This document shows positions 25,602-35,200 of a stretch of 64,000 nucleotides of DNA, one piece after another (position 1 is the first letter of the stretch; every line of letters begins with the position of its first letter). The notes beneath the pieces were generated by a model that had not been told where the DNA came from, made no database searches, and was given only the letters and a program-made list of their open reading frames with translations. Location: the NCBI GenBank assembly GCA_910574935.1, contig CAJTCU010000002.1:248001-312000 (forward strand), written 5' to 3'. This DNA comes from Oscillospiraceae bacterium. Its GTDB lineage: Bacteria; Bacillota; Clostridia; Oscillospirales; Acutalibacteraceae. The position numbers and the translations under genes are program-made.

Positions 25602-26656
25602 GGCATTTCCTCCAAAACCTTTTCGAATTTTTCTAAAAACAGCCGGTTTTCCTCTGGCGCGCCACAGGTGACACGCAGCAGCCCCCCTGTGCAGCGTACA
25701 GCCACCCCTTGGCTTAGCAGCTTTTGCTGCGCGGCGGCCGGCTCCTCCATCACCAGAGCCGCGAAGTTGGCCTGGCACGGCAGCACCACAAAAGCTCCAG
25801 GCCGTTTTACCAGCAAGGCCTCCAGCCCGATCAACAGTTCTCGACGGGAGGCAAGAATCTGCCCCAGGGCCCCTTTCAGGGCGGACCTATCCCTTAGCAC
25901 CGCCGCGCCCATCAGCTGTGAGACCGCATTCACGTTATAGGGAGATTTTGCCGCCCGCAGCACCCCGGCCAGCTTCTCCCCCGCCACGGCAAATCCCAGC
26001 CGCAGGGCCGCCATGCCTATGGCTTTGGAGCAGGTACGCAGAATGATCAGGTTGTCATATTTTCCCACCTCATCTAGCAGACTTTCATCGGCGAAATCCA
26101 TGTAGGCCTCGTCCAGCACCACCAGGGCCCCTACAGCGCTCACCAGCCGCCGCACCTTTTCCCGGCCCAGTACTATAGAGGTGGGGTTGCAGGGATTGCT
26201 AAAAATCAACAGCTTTACATCCTCTTGGGTACAGATGCGGATGACCTCTTCCACGTCAATGGAGAAGTCCTTCCCTTTTCTAATGGCCACGTGCCGGGCC
26301 TCGCAGAGCTTTCCCGCGTGGGCGTACATAGAGAAATCCGGCTCTAGGGTGGCAAAGGCCTGGCCCCCCAGCAGAAATGCTTGGAAAATCACAGAAATCA
26401 GCTCGTCCGAGCCATTGCCCGCCACCACCCCGGCGGGGTCCAGACCATAGTAGGCGGCAAAGGCCCGGCACAGCTCTCCAGCGGCGGGGTCGGGGTAGCG
26501 GTTAAAGTCGGCTGCGGTAATATGAGCCAGGGCCCGGCCCAGAATCTCCGGCGGCATATTTAAGAAAGACTCGTTGGCGTCCAGCCGTACACAGTTCCCG
26601 GCGTCTACCGGCTGGTAGGCGGTCAGGGACGCGGCTTTTTCGTTTAGCTTGTACAT
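25598..26656 (-). CDS. hisC: Histidinol-phosphate aminotransferase
   Basis: PLP-dependent aminotransferase that converts imidazole acetol phosphate to histidinol phosphate. 352 aa. Motifs: RLDANES at the N-terminus, AGNGSDELISVIFQAFL, LLIFSNPCNPTS, VVLDEAYMDFAD, and the PLP-binding Lys in ILRTCSKAIGMAALRLGF. ATG preceded by AAGGAGCAAGTC. It is translationally coupled to hisB by a four-base overlap. A 300-base non-coding gap separates it from the small unknown gene upstream. Confidence 0.95.
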   Translation of the reverse strand: MYKLNEKAASLTAYQPVDAGNCVRLDANESFLNMPPEILGRALAHITAADFNRYPDPAAGELCRAFAAYYGLDPAGVVAGNGSDELISVIFQAFLLGGQAFATLEPDFSMYAHAGKLCEARHVAIRKGKDFSIDVEEVIRICTQEDVKLLIFSNPCNPTSIVLGREKVRRLVSAVGALVVLDEAYMDFADESLLDEVGKYDNLIILRTCSKAIGMAALRLGFAVAGEKLAGVLRAAKSPYNVNAVSQLMGAAVLRDRSALKGALGQILASRRELLIGLEALLVKRPGAFVVLPCQANFAALVMEEPAAAQQKLLSQGVAVRCTGGLLRVTCGAPEENRLFLEKFEKVLEEMP

Positions 26657-26956
26657 GACTTGCTCCTTATTTTATAAAAATTAGCGATTTTCTACCCGGC
26701 TGCGCCTATGCGGAAAGGGCGTGCGTCCGTTTTGGCCTCCGGCGGCCAGGGACTCTGTTCCTGGATCCTGCAAGGGGCCTGTCTCGCCTGATGGCTCGGG
26801 TGCTGGTCCCTAGCGGGGACCGTCAGACAACGACCGAAGCGGGGAAGATTGCCAGTGGCAATCTTTTTGACCCGGTCGAGTCGGCAGATGAGGCCCGCTG
26901 ATACCTTCCCCACCCCTTGACCACGCAATGTTTCCTCTTGCCGCCCGGGGAATTTT
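26657..26956. other. Structured non-coding gap in the his operon
   Basis: 300 bases, GC-rich, between the small gene and hisC. It contains AAGATTGCC-AGT-GGCAATCTT with a T run on the plus strand (about 26846-26870), GGTCCC-TAGC-GGGGACC, and a longer pairing of GCGGGGAAG with CTTCCCCAC. Reading frames through it look non-protein-like. Function unknown. Confidence 0.4.
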
Positions 26957-27322
26957 TTATTCTGGCGATTCCGGCGGCTCCGGCTCGGCCTCGTTGTCCT
27001 CCTTCTCCGGCAGCTGCCCGAACTGCTGGGAAAACCCGCAGAACTCTTGCAGGCACCACACCACCGTGTCGTACACGTCCCCCACGGTATCCTCCGGCTG
27101 GTCGTAGTGCCGCACCCCCAGGCTGTCCCAAAACTTCTCCCGGAACCACCGCTTTTCCTGGGAAATCTCCACATTACTGTCATCAAAGAAAATTTTAAAC
27201 CGCCTGCGCCCCTTCTGATAGTACAGCACAGCGGCGGTCTTGCTCCCGCCAATCCACTCCAGCCGGTAACGGCCCATGTTCACCAGCTCCAGCCGCTGGA
27301 ACACCTCCTCAACCGTTTCCAT
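26957..27322 (-). CDS. Conserved-looking small protein of unknown function in the his operon
   Basis: 121-aa acidic protein that I do not recognise. [25 protein letters not shown] at the start is followed by a beta-rich segment (KTAAVLYYQKGRRRFKIFFDDSN) and a Trp/Phe-rich helical part (EKRWFREKFWDSLG, VGDVYDTVVWCLQEF), ending in a Glu/Pro-rich tail. It looks genuine: GAAAGG precedes its ATG, it overlaps the hisD stop by 14 bases, and its composition is that of a folded protein. No signal peptide or membrane segment. A role in histidine synthesis is only suggested by position. Confidence 0.7.
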   Translation of the reverse strand: METVEEVFQRLELVNMGRYRLEWIGGSKTAAVLYYQKGRRRFKIFFDDSNVEISQEKRWFREKFWDSLGVRHYDQPEDTVGDVYDTVVWCLQEFCGFSQQFGQLPEKEDNEAEPEPPESPE

Positions 27323-28610
27323 GCTTGGCCTTTCGCACCCGGATGGAATTGGCGTGAGCAGTAAGCTCCTCGGTCTCGGCCAGACAGATGATGTCGTCCG
27401 CCGCCTTTAGCAGCTGGTCCCGGGGGTAGTAGATAAAGCTGGATTTCTTGATAAAATCGTCTACCGACAGGGGCGAGAAAAACCGGGCCGTGCCTCCGGT
27501 GGGCAGCACATGGTTGGCCCCGGCGAAGTAGTCTCCCAAGGGCTCCGGGGAATAGTTTCCCAGGAATATCGAGCCCGCGTTGTCCAGTCTGCCCAGGTAC
27601 TCCATGGAATTCTCACAGCAAACTTCCAGGTGCTCGGGGGCCAGCTGGTTGGCAAAATCCACGGCCTCGTCCATATGGTCGCAGACAATCACCGCGCCGT
27701 AGCTATCCAGGGATTTTTCGATGATCCCCCGGCGGGAGAGGCCCGCCAGCTGCCGGTACAGGGCTGCTACGGTGGCCTCCGCTATAGTTTTGTCGTTGGT
27801 GATGAGGATGGCGCTGGCCATGGGGTCATGCTCGGCCTGGCTCATCAGGTCCGCGGCCAAGAACTCCGGATCGGCGGTGTGATCCGCCAAAATCAGAATC
27901 TCGCTGGGCCCGGCGATCATGTCAATATCCACCACGCCGTACAGCTGCTTTTTCGCCGTAGCCACGAAGATATTCCCCGGGCCCACGATCTTGTCCACTT
28001 TGGGCACAGTCGCGGTACCAAAAGCCAGGGCGGCCACTGCCTGGGCCCCGCCCATCAGGAACACCCTGTCTACTCCGGCGGCCAGGGCCGCAGCCATGAT
28101 GTTGGGGTCCGGGCGGCCAGTGCGCCCAGGGGGTGTGGCCATAACCACTTCCCCCACCCCAGCCACCTTGGCGGGGATCACGTTCATCAGCACCGAAGAG
28201 GGATACCCAGCGGTGCCCCCGGGCACATAGACCCCGGCCCGGTGCAGGCCCCGCACCCGCTGGCCCGTGAGGATGCCGGTCCCGGCGGCGTCAATGCGGC
28301 TCTGCTGCTTTTGACGCTGGTGGAAGTCCCAGATATTGGCGGCCGCGCGCTTTAAAGCGGCCAAAAAGGCCGGGTCGCATTGGGCGCAAAGCCGCTCCAT
28401 TTCCTCCCGGCCCAGCTCTAGGGCATCGGGGGTCCAGCCGTCGAACTTCATAGAGTACTCCTTCACAGCCTGGTCGCCGCCGGTACGCACTGTCTCAATG
28501 ATATCAGCCACAGCCTTTTCGATGGCTGGGTCGGCCCGTCCCACCCGAGACTTGAGGGCGGCGATAAAGCTTTGCCGTTCCTCTGGGGTGGCGGTAATGG
28601 TTTTTATCAT
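27309..28610 (-). CDS. hisD: Histidinol dehydrogenase
   Basis: Oxidises histidinol to histidine in two NAD-dependent steps with zinc. 433 aa. Family signatures: [74 protein letters not shown], and the C-terminal [33 protein letters not shown] with catalytic His. The start at 28610 ([11 protein letters not shown]) follows AGAGGTG; the frame is open further upstream without support. It lies about 395 bases after hisG, an unusually long gap for this operon. Confidence 0.96.
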   Translation of the reverse strand: MIKTITATPEERQSFIAALKSRVGRADPAIEKAVADIIETVRTGGDQAVKEYSMKFDGWTPDALELGREEMERLCAQCDPAFLAALKRAAANIWDFHQRQKQQSRIDAAGTGILTGQRVRGLHRAGVYVPGGTAGYPSSVLMNVIPAKVAGVGEVVMATPPGRTGRPDPNIMAAALAAGVDRVFLMGGAQAVAALAFGTATVPKVDKIVGPGNIFVATAKKQLYGVVDIDMIAGPSEILILADHTADPEFLAADLMSQAEHDPMASAILITNDKTIAEATVAALYRQLAGLSRRGIIEKSLDSYGAVIVCDHMDEAVDFANQLAPEHLEVCCENSMEYLGRLDNAGSIFLGNYSPEPLGDYFAGANHVLPTGGTARFFSPLSVDDFIKKSSFIYYPRDQLLKAADDIICLAETEELTAHANSIRVRKAKHGNG

Positions 28611-29005
28611 GGTATATACACCTCTTATACTATTAATCCTTGGTAATTTCCAGCTTATTCTTCTGTTTTTTGTCACAGCTCCCGCTGGCTGGGGACAAAG
28701 GAGGAGGGCTCTGCCCCCCTCCTTTGTATCCTCTCCTCGCTAAAGAGGCCAGCCCCCTTGTAGAATCCCCCTCCGTCTTAGGGGGCTCTGCGCAAACAGG
28801 GACATAATTTCAGCAGAGCATTCTACAGGAAAAACAGCAAAGGATGGAACAAGCCTCCACTACGGTACCCAAGACGGAGGGAAGTTTCTTGTAAGAAGGG
28901 GTATCCCCCTTGAGGAAGAGCTAGCAAAAAATCTCTAACCGAAACAAGCCCTGTTACAGGCAAAAACAAACCGATCAGGCTCGTATTGTCAAAAGGGCCA
29001 AGCCC
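28611..29005. other. Structured intergenic region between hisG and hisD
   Basis: About 395 bases with no credible gene. It contains a strong hairpin at 28695-28727 (ACAAAGGAGGAGGGC pairing with GCCCCCCTCCTTTGT, one mismatch) and a nested set of inverted repeats at about 28757-28829 (TGTAGAAT/ATTCTACA enclosing GCTCTG/CAGAGC). A further arm CCCTCCGTCTT (about 28769) is complementary to AAGACGGAGGG (28872-28882). It may be a leader RNA, a processing site or a small mobile repeat. Confidence 0.5.
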
Positions 29006-29629
29006 CTACAGCTGCTCCTCCAGCCGCCGGGCCAAGGCCTCGATCTCCTCCTTGCGCAGCTTCATGCTAGCTGTGTTGACGATCAGCCGGGCCGATACCT
29101 CCGCCACCTGCTCAATGACCTCCAGGCCGTTCTCCCGCAGGGTGGCCCCGGTCTCTACCAGGTCCACAATGCCGTCCGCCAGCCCCACCAGGGGGGCCAG
29201 CTCTACCGAGCCCTCGATTTTAATGATCCGCACGTCCATGTCCTTCCCCTGAAAGAACCGCTTGGCCACGTTTGGGTACTTGGTGGCAATGGTCTTGCCC
29301 CGGTAGCCTTGGTAAAAGTCCCGTCCCTTGGGCGCGGCCAGGGCAAAGGCGCAGCGGCCAAAGCGCAGGTCCAAAATCTCGAAGAACTGCCCGCCGTGTT
29401 CCATAATCACGTCCTTGCCCACCACCCCCAGGTCGCAGACTCCGTGTTCCACATAGGTGATCACGTCATTGGCCTTGGCCAGCACCGCCTCCAGGCTTTC
29501 GCCCACAGGCAAAATCAGCCGGCGGCCCTTGTCCCGCAGGGCGGCGCAGTCCAGCCCCGCCCGCTCCATCACCTGGACGGTGGACTTTTCCAGCCGTCCC
29601 TTGGTCAGCGCCATACGCAGCGGCTTCAT
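29006..29629 (-). CDS. hisG: ATP phosphoribosyltransferase, short form (catalytic subunit)
   Basis: First committed enzyme of histidine synthesis, joining ATP and PRPP. 207 aa, the short form lacking the C-terminal regulatory domain, which therefore needs HisZ. Motifs: RMALTKGRLEKST, VITYVEHGVCDLGVVGKDV, IATKYPNVAKRFF, and EGSVELAPLVGLADGIVDLVETGATLRENGL at the PRPP site. The ATG at 29629 overlaps the hisZ stop by four bases, so the two subunits are translationally coupled. Confidence 0.96.
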   Translation of the reverse strand: MKPLRMALTKGRLEKSTVQVMERAGLDCAALRDKGRRLILPVGESLEAVLAKANDVITYVEHGVCDLGVVGKDVIMEHGGQFFEILDLRFGRCAFALAAPKGRDFYQGYRGKTIATKYPNVAKRFFQGKDMDVRIIKIEGSVELAPLVGLADGIVDLVETGATLRENGLEVIEQVAEVSARLIVNTASMKLRKEEIEALARRLEEQL

Positions 29630-30834
29630 AGTGCGCCCCCTTTCTTCTCTACCAAAATTTCTTGTGGATACGGGCCCACCACCCGCACCTTTGGGATGCC
29701 GGTGGCCCGGGCATACCCTATGGCCTCTTCCCGGTTCTCCCACACCGAGGCCTCGCAGCGCAGGCCCCCCTGGGTCAGCCGGGTAATCTCCTCCTGGGCT
29801 TCCAGCTCATACCCCCGCTCCCCGTGGACCAGCAGGTCCGCTGGGCCCAGCTTGGGCAGGCCGCCCTCCAGCAGCTGGGCGGCGGCATCCAGGTTCAGGG
29901 CAAACCCGGCGGCGGGCATGGCCGCGCCGAACCTTTCACACAGGCCGTCATACCGCCCTCCGGTCAGCAGCGCCCCGCCGTGCTCCTGCACATAGCCGCT
30001 GAACACCACCCCGGTGTAGTAGTCGTTGCGCTGCACCAGGCCCAGGTCCACCATCAGCCGGTCTCCCAGGCCCAGCCTGCCCAGGGCGTTGTACAAGCCG
30101 CGCATATACTTCAGGGTTTGGGCTGCGCTGCCGTCCAGCCGCCAGCTCTCGGCCTCGGCCAGCACCTCTTCCCCGCCGAAAAGCCGGGGCAGGCGGCGCA
30201 TGGCCCGGGCCTCGGGGCTGTCACCCAGAGGGGCCAGCAGCTCGTCCAGAGCGCCGTAGTTTTTCATTTCGATGGTGGCCCGTATCTCCTCCCTCTGCTG
30301 GGGAGGCAGGTCCAGCTTAGAAGCCAGCAGCTTAAAAAAGCCCGCGTGGCCCAGCTCCAGCCGGAAGCCGGGGGCCACTGCCTTTAGGGCCTCCACCGCG
30401 GCGCAGACCACCTCCAGGTCCGCCCGCAGGCCCGCAGCCCCCAGCAGTTCCACGCCCATTTGGGCAGACTCGTGGCTGCGGCCAGAGAGCTCGGGCCAGT
30501 TGCGGTAGACGTTCTGGCAGTAGTACAGCCGCACCGGAAGCCTGCGTCCATGGAGCCGGGCCCCGGCCATACGGGCAATGGGCAAGGTGGAGTCTGGCCG
30601 GAACACCAAGAGCCTGCCCCTACAGTCTGTTGCCTTGTACATTTCCTGCTGGGGAATAGCAGCCCCGGGCAGGTTGAACACGTCATAAAATTCCAGCCCA
30701 GGGGTGACTACCTCTTGGTAACCTCTGGTAGTAAAGATCTCGGTCAGCCGCCCCCGTACCCAAGACCGGGCCCGGCACTGGCCAAAGAGCACGTCCCGCA
30801 CACCCTCGGGGGTAAGCTTTCGATAAGTTTTCAT
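29626..30834 (-). CDS. hisZ: ATP phosphoribosyltransferase regulatory subunit
   Basis: Histidyl-tRNA-synthetase-like protein that forms a hetero-octamer with short HisG and carries the histidine feedback site. 402 aa. The class II synthetase core is recognisable (TPEGVRDVLFGQC, VVTPGLEFYDVF, VFRPDSTLPIARMA, LYYCQNVYRNWPELSGRSHESAQMGVELLG and the C-terminal GGALLTGGRYDGLCERFG), while the anticodon-binding domain is replaced by a short divergent tail. First gene of the his operon, 35 bases behind its promoter. Confidence 0.94.
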   Translation of the reverse strand: MKTYRKLTPEGVRDVLFGQCRARSWVRGRLTEIFTTRGYQEVVTPGLEFYDVFNLPGAAIPQQEMYKATDCRGRLLVFRPDSTLPIARMAGARLHGRRLPVRLYYCQNVYRNWPELSGRSHESAQMGVELLGAAGLRADLEVVCAAVEALKAVAPGFRLELGHAGFFKLLASKLDLPPQQREEIRATIEMKNYGALDELLAPLGDSPEARAMRRLPRLFGGEEVLAEAESWRLDGSAAQTLKYMRGLYNALGRLGLGDRLMVDLGLVQRNDYYTGVVFSGYVQEHGGALLTGGRYDGLCERFGAAMPAAGFALNLDAAAQLLEGGLPKLGPADLLVHGERGYELEAQEEITRLTQGGLRCEASVWENREEAIGYARATGIPKVRVVGPYPQEILVEKKGGAL

Positions 30835-30868
30835 GATGATAAGTCCTCCGTAACTTTATCGCGCTAAC

Positions 30869-30897
30869 ATGTTACCATAACAAACCACGTTTGTCAA
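30869..30897 (-). promoter_or_regulatory. Sigma-A promoter of the his operon
   Basis: Minus strand: TTGACA (30897-30892), 17-base spacer, TAACAT (30874-30869). The -10 lies in the palindrome TAACATGTTA (30865-30874), which could be a repressor site. Confidence 0.75.
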
Positions 30898-30960
30898 GCC
30901 GGAAAAAGCAGGAGAGTGTCCAAACGCGTTGTTTTACGCGCAAGCTCCCTGTACCCCCGC

Positions 30961-31977
30961 CTACGCCGTCCCGCTCTCTAAAATGGTCAACGCCGCCTGG
31001 TCACAATCCACTTCCGCCAGAACCCCCTGGGGCAGCACAGCCATAGGAGTGCGGTGGCCAAAATCCACATTGACTAAAACCGGCAGGTCCTCCCGGCCCA
31101 CTTCACAGCGCAGCACCCGGCTTAGGGTCTCCTGTTCCTCCTGGCTCATAGCCGGGGTAGCCAGCCCCACGCATTCGTCCAGCGCCCCGGTGGCGGCCAG
31201 GGCCCGCCAGGCGTGAAGCCCCGCCAAGCTGCTTCCGTAAGGCGTACCATTCTCTATAAATAGAATGCTTCCTTGCCACTCCTCTTTCCGGGGGAATATC
31301 TCCGTCCCCATAATCTGCTGCAAGGGGCCCAGGCATCCCCCCAGCAGCCGCCCCCGGACCTTTCCCCTGCCCTGAAGCACCTGGTACCCGGGGTTCTCTT
31401 GCCAAATGATCTCCTCCTCGGGCAGATTCCGCCATTCAATGGGGGTATAGCGGGCACAGGGCTCTATCGGACCCATGACCTCCCCGGAAAACAGCGCCCT
31501 TTCCACCGCCCGCTTGGTATACGGGTCCAGCCTTCCCGGCTGGGCAATGGGCGTCAGCAGGTTGGGTCCGTAGTAGCTCATAACCCCGGCATAGAAAAAC
31601 AGCATACCGGCCGTGGTGATGTCCGAATAGCCCATCAGAACCTTAGGGTGGGCCCGAATCACCGCCGGGTCTATATAGCGCAGCAGCCGGTAAGAGTCGT
31701 CTCCGCCCATATTGGCGATGATGCCCTGAACCTGGGGGTTTTCCATGGCCCAAAGCAGATCCTCCGCCCGGGCCCGGGGGTTCTCATACAGATACTGGCT
31801 GCCCCGCAGGGCGTGGGGCGTCTCCACCACCTTCAGGCCAAAGGCCTCTTCCAGCCGCTTTTTCCCCAGCTGATACCGCCAGAGCAGGTCCGGGTCTCCG
31901 GCACGGCCACCAGAAAGGGAGAGGGCCGCTATCGTGTCTCCCCGGCGCAGGCGCTGGGGCTTGATGAGTGTACGCAT
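30961..31977 (-). CDS. LD-carboxypeptidase family protein (peptidase S66)
   Basis: Serine peptidase of the LdcA/MccF family, which cuts L,D bonds in muropeptides during cell-wall recycling or hydrolyses microcin C-like peptide nucleotides. 338 aa. The nucleophile is in VLMGYSDITTAG (about residue 104), the Glu in SILFIENGTPYGS and the catalytic His in VNVDFGHRTPM. The start at 31977 (MRTLIKPQRLRRGD) has GAGGGAAAAT upstream, so the 17 residues of the longer frame are left out. No signal peptide, consistent with a cytoplasmic enzyme. Stands alone between polC and hisZ. Confidence 0.85.
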   Translation of the reverse strand: MRTLIKPQRLRRGDTIAALSLSGGRAGDPDLLWRYQLGKKRLEEAFGLKVVETPHALRGSQYLYENPRARAEDLLWAMENPQVQGIIANMGGDDSYRLLRYIDPAVIRAHPKVLMGYSDITTAGMLFFYAGVMSYYGPNLLTPIAQPGRLDPYTKRAVERALFSGEVMGPIEPCARYTPIEWRNLPEEEIIWQENPGYQVLQGRGKVRGRLLGGCLGPLQQIMGTEIFPRKEEWQGSILFIENGTPYGSSLAGLHAWRALAATGALDECVGLATPAMSQEEQETLSRVLRCEVGREDLPVLVNVDFGHRTPMAVLPQGVLAEVDCDQAALTILESGTA

Positions 31978-32038
31978 ATTTTCCCTCTGATATGTTTTAG
32001 AAGGCGTCCCAAACAAGTATTTATTCACAATGTTTGGG

Positions 32039-32180
32039 GTCTCGCCTGCCGATAAAACCGGCTGGGCCCGGTCAGGTTAGAACGGTCCCATTACTTGGCT
32101 TTGTCAAGTAACCGGGGCGCTTCCCCCGCCGGCTGTGGAGCGTTTTTGCCAACTCTTGGGCTCTGAGTCTCGCCTGCCGA
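32039..32180. repeat. Direct repeat pair with hairpins between ldcA-like gene and polC
   Basis: The 14-mer GTCTCGCCTGCCGA occurs at 32039-32052 and again at 32167-32180. Between them lies the hairpin TTACTTG...CAAGTAA (about 32091-32112), and just beyond is CTGTTC...GAACAG. No gene. Confidence 0.6.
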
Positions 32181-32237
32181 CAGGGCCTTTTCTGTTCCCC
32201 CGCCGGAACAGCGCGGGGTTAGTCACCCGCCACTCCC

Positions 32238-35200
32238 CTAAAACAACGTCACCTGGCTGCTCTCAGGCAGGGCGCTAAGAGCCCCTACCTCCCGGAGAAT
32301 GTCCATCACCGCGCTGCTGACCTTAGAGCGGCTTTGCAGGTCCTCTACCGAGATATATTCCTCCCCATCGCTGGCTGCCTCCCACAGACTGGCCGCCGCC
32401 GCCTCGCCTACGCCGCCCAGGCTGGAAAAGGGCAGGCGAATCTTTCCCTCCTCCACCTTAAACTGGGTGGCATGGGACTGGTACAGGTCCACGGGCAGCA
32501 GCTGGACCCCCCGGGCCATCATCTCGTTGATCTGCTGTAGGGTGTCGAACTCGCTGGCCTCTTTGGGGCTGGCCTCCCGGTTCTTCATCTTCAGGTCAAT
32601 CTCCTTCATTTTCCGGCGCACCGCCTCATGGCCCTTGCAGGCGGTAACCCCATCAAAGTCTGTGCTGCGCACTGTGAAGTAGGCAGCATAAAACTCCACC
32701 GGGGTATGCACCTTGTACCAGGCCAATCGCAGAGCCGCGATCATGTAAGCCGCCGCGTGGGCCTTGGGAAACATATACTTTATCTTATAGCAGCTGTCGA
32801 TGTACCATTGGGGCACGTCGTGCTCTTTCATGGCAGCAATATGCTCTTCAGTGAGCAGTTTGCCCGCCTTACCTTTACGGACGATCTCCATAATCTTAAA
32901 GGCCATCTTGGGCTCTAGGCCCTTGTTAAGAAGATAGACCATAATGTTATCTCGGGTGCCAATAACTTCTGAGATGGTGCAGGTGCCGTTGTGGATCAGC
33001 TCTTGGGCGTTGCCCAGCCACACGTCCGTGCCGTGGGAAAGCCCCGAAATCTGCAAAAAATCCGCGAAAGTGCGGGGCTTGGCCTCGTCCAGCATTCCCC
33101 GCACAAAGGGGGTGCCCAGCTCCGGCAAACCCAGGGTACCGGTCTTTACCCCGTCCAGGTCCTCTGGGGTCACCCCCAGGGCCGCCGGGGACTCGAACAG
33201 GCTCATCACCTTCGGGTCGCTCATGCTGACCTTCATCACCGGGATGCCCGTGTACTCCTCCAGATAGTGGTAAATGGTGGGCACATCGTGGCCCAGCTCG
33301 TCCAGCTTACATACATTGTCATGGATGGAGTGGAAGTCAAAATGGGTGGTAATATTATCGCTGTCCTGCTTGTTGGCCGGGTGCTGCACTGGGCAGAAGT
33401 CATAGACCTCCATGCCCCGGGGAATAACAATCATGCCCCCAGGGTGCTGGCCTGTGGTGCGCTTTACCCCTGTGCAGCCCATGGCCAGCCGCTTCATCTC
33501 GGCATTGTGCAGGGTGCGGCTTCGCTCCTCGGCATAGGCCTTTACATAGCCAAAGGCGGTCTTTTCCGCCACGGTGGCAATGGTGCCGGCCTTAAACACG
33601 TTGTCCCGGCCAAAGAGCACCTCGGTAAACCGGTGAGAACTGCTCTGCTGCTCGCCGGAAAAGTTCAGGTCAATGTCCGGCACCTTGTCCCCGTCAAAGC
33701 CCAAAAAGGTCTCAAAGGGGATGGTGTGGCCGTCCCGGTCCATGGCCGTGCCGCAGCGGGGGCAGTCCTTGGGGGGCAGGTCAAAGCCGGAGTCGTAGCT
33801 GCCGTCGGTAATGAACTCGCTATGCTTGCAGCTGGGGCAGACATAGTGGGGTTCCAGAGGGTTCACCTCGGAAATACCAGACATACTGGCCACAAAGCTG
33901 GAACCCACCGAGCCCCGGGAGCCCACTAAATAGCCGTGCTCTTCGCTATCCGCCACCAGCTTTTGGGCGGTCATGTACAGCACCGAGAAGCCGTGCTTGA
34001 TAATGGATCCCAGCTCCTTGTTCAGCCGGGCCTCCACAATCTCCGGCAGGGGGTCGCCGTAGCGCTCTTTGGCCCGCCGCCAGGTAATATCCACCAGCTG
34101 CTCCTGGGCCCCCTCGATGAAGGGGGGGAAGTTGCCGTTAGGCACCGGGCGCACCCGGTCCACCATATCGGCAATTTTGTTGGTGTTCTCCACCACCACC
34201 TCATAGGCCTTTTCTTTCCCCAGATAGGCGAACTCCTTCAGCATCTCCGGGGTGGTGTGCATATACAGGGGCGCCTGCTGGTCGCCGTCGGCAAAGCCGT
34301 GCATAATCACCCGGCGGTAGTCCGCATCCTTGGGGTCCTTAAAGTGCACATCACAGGTGGCCACTACGGGCTTGTGCAGCTTTTCGCCGATGCGTACAAT
34401 GGTGCGGTTATATTCCCGCAGGCCCTCTTCGTCGGTGTCGCCGTTGCGCACCATAAACATATTGTTGCCAATGGGCTGTATCTCTAAAAAGTCATAGTAC
34501 TGGGCAATCTTGCACAAGTTTTCAAAGCTCTCGCCTTTGATCATAGCTTGGAACAGCTCCCCCGCCTCACAGGCGCTGCCCACCAGCAGCCCCTCCCGGT
34601 GCTGGTTCAGCAGGCTTTTCGGGGTGCGGGGGTGGCGGTAGTAATTTTGCAGGTGGCCGTTGGAGATAAGCCTGTACAAATTTTTCAGCCCGGTGTTGTT
34701 CTTCACCAGCAGAATCATGTGGTGGCTGCGCAGCTTTTTGGGGTCGCCCCCGGCCAGGGCAGTGTTTACCTGGCCCACGGTGGCCACGCCCTGGTCCTCC
34801 TTCAGCCGCCGGATCAGGTTGGTAAAGATTTCCCCCAGCACCGCCGCGTCGTCATCCGCCCGGTGGTGGTTAAAGGGCGAGAGCTTTAGGTACTTGGCCA
34901 CAGTGTCCAGCTTGCAGTCCTTAATGTCTTTTAGCAGCGACCGGCACATAGGCACAGTGTCGATGTATGGATAGGAGAGCTTTAGCCCAGTCCGCTCTCC
35001 GCTGGCCCTGAGAAAGCCTGTATCAAACCCCGCGTTATGGGCCACCAGCACGGTTTCTTCTCCGCAGAAATCATAAAAGGCCTTTACCGCCTCCGCCTCG
35101 TTGGGGGCGTCCGCCACCATCTCGTCCGTAATGCCCGTCAGCTGGGTGATTTTGGGCGGAATAGGCCGCTCGGGGTTGACGAAGGTATCGAAACGCTCTG

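Noticed and set aside
26823-27149. Minus-strand ORF of 108 residues in the his operon gap
   Set aside because: It overlaps the better-supported 121-aa gene out of frame and is very Arg/Gly-rich, as expected for a shadow frame.
30918-30945. CAAACGCGTTG resembling the LacI operator half-site
   Set aside because: Only the CGCG core is shared, symmetry is imperfect, and the flanking genes (hisZ, LD-carboxypeptidase) have no link to the sugar locus.
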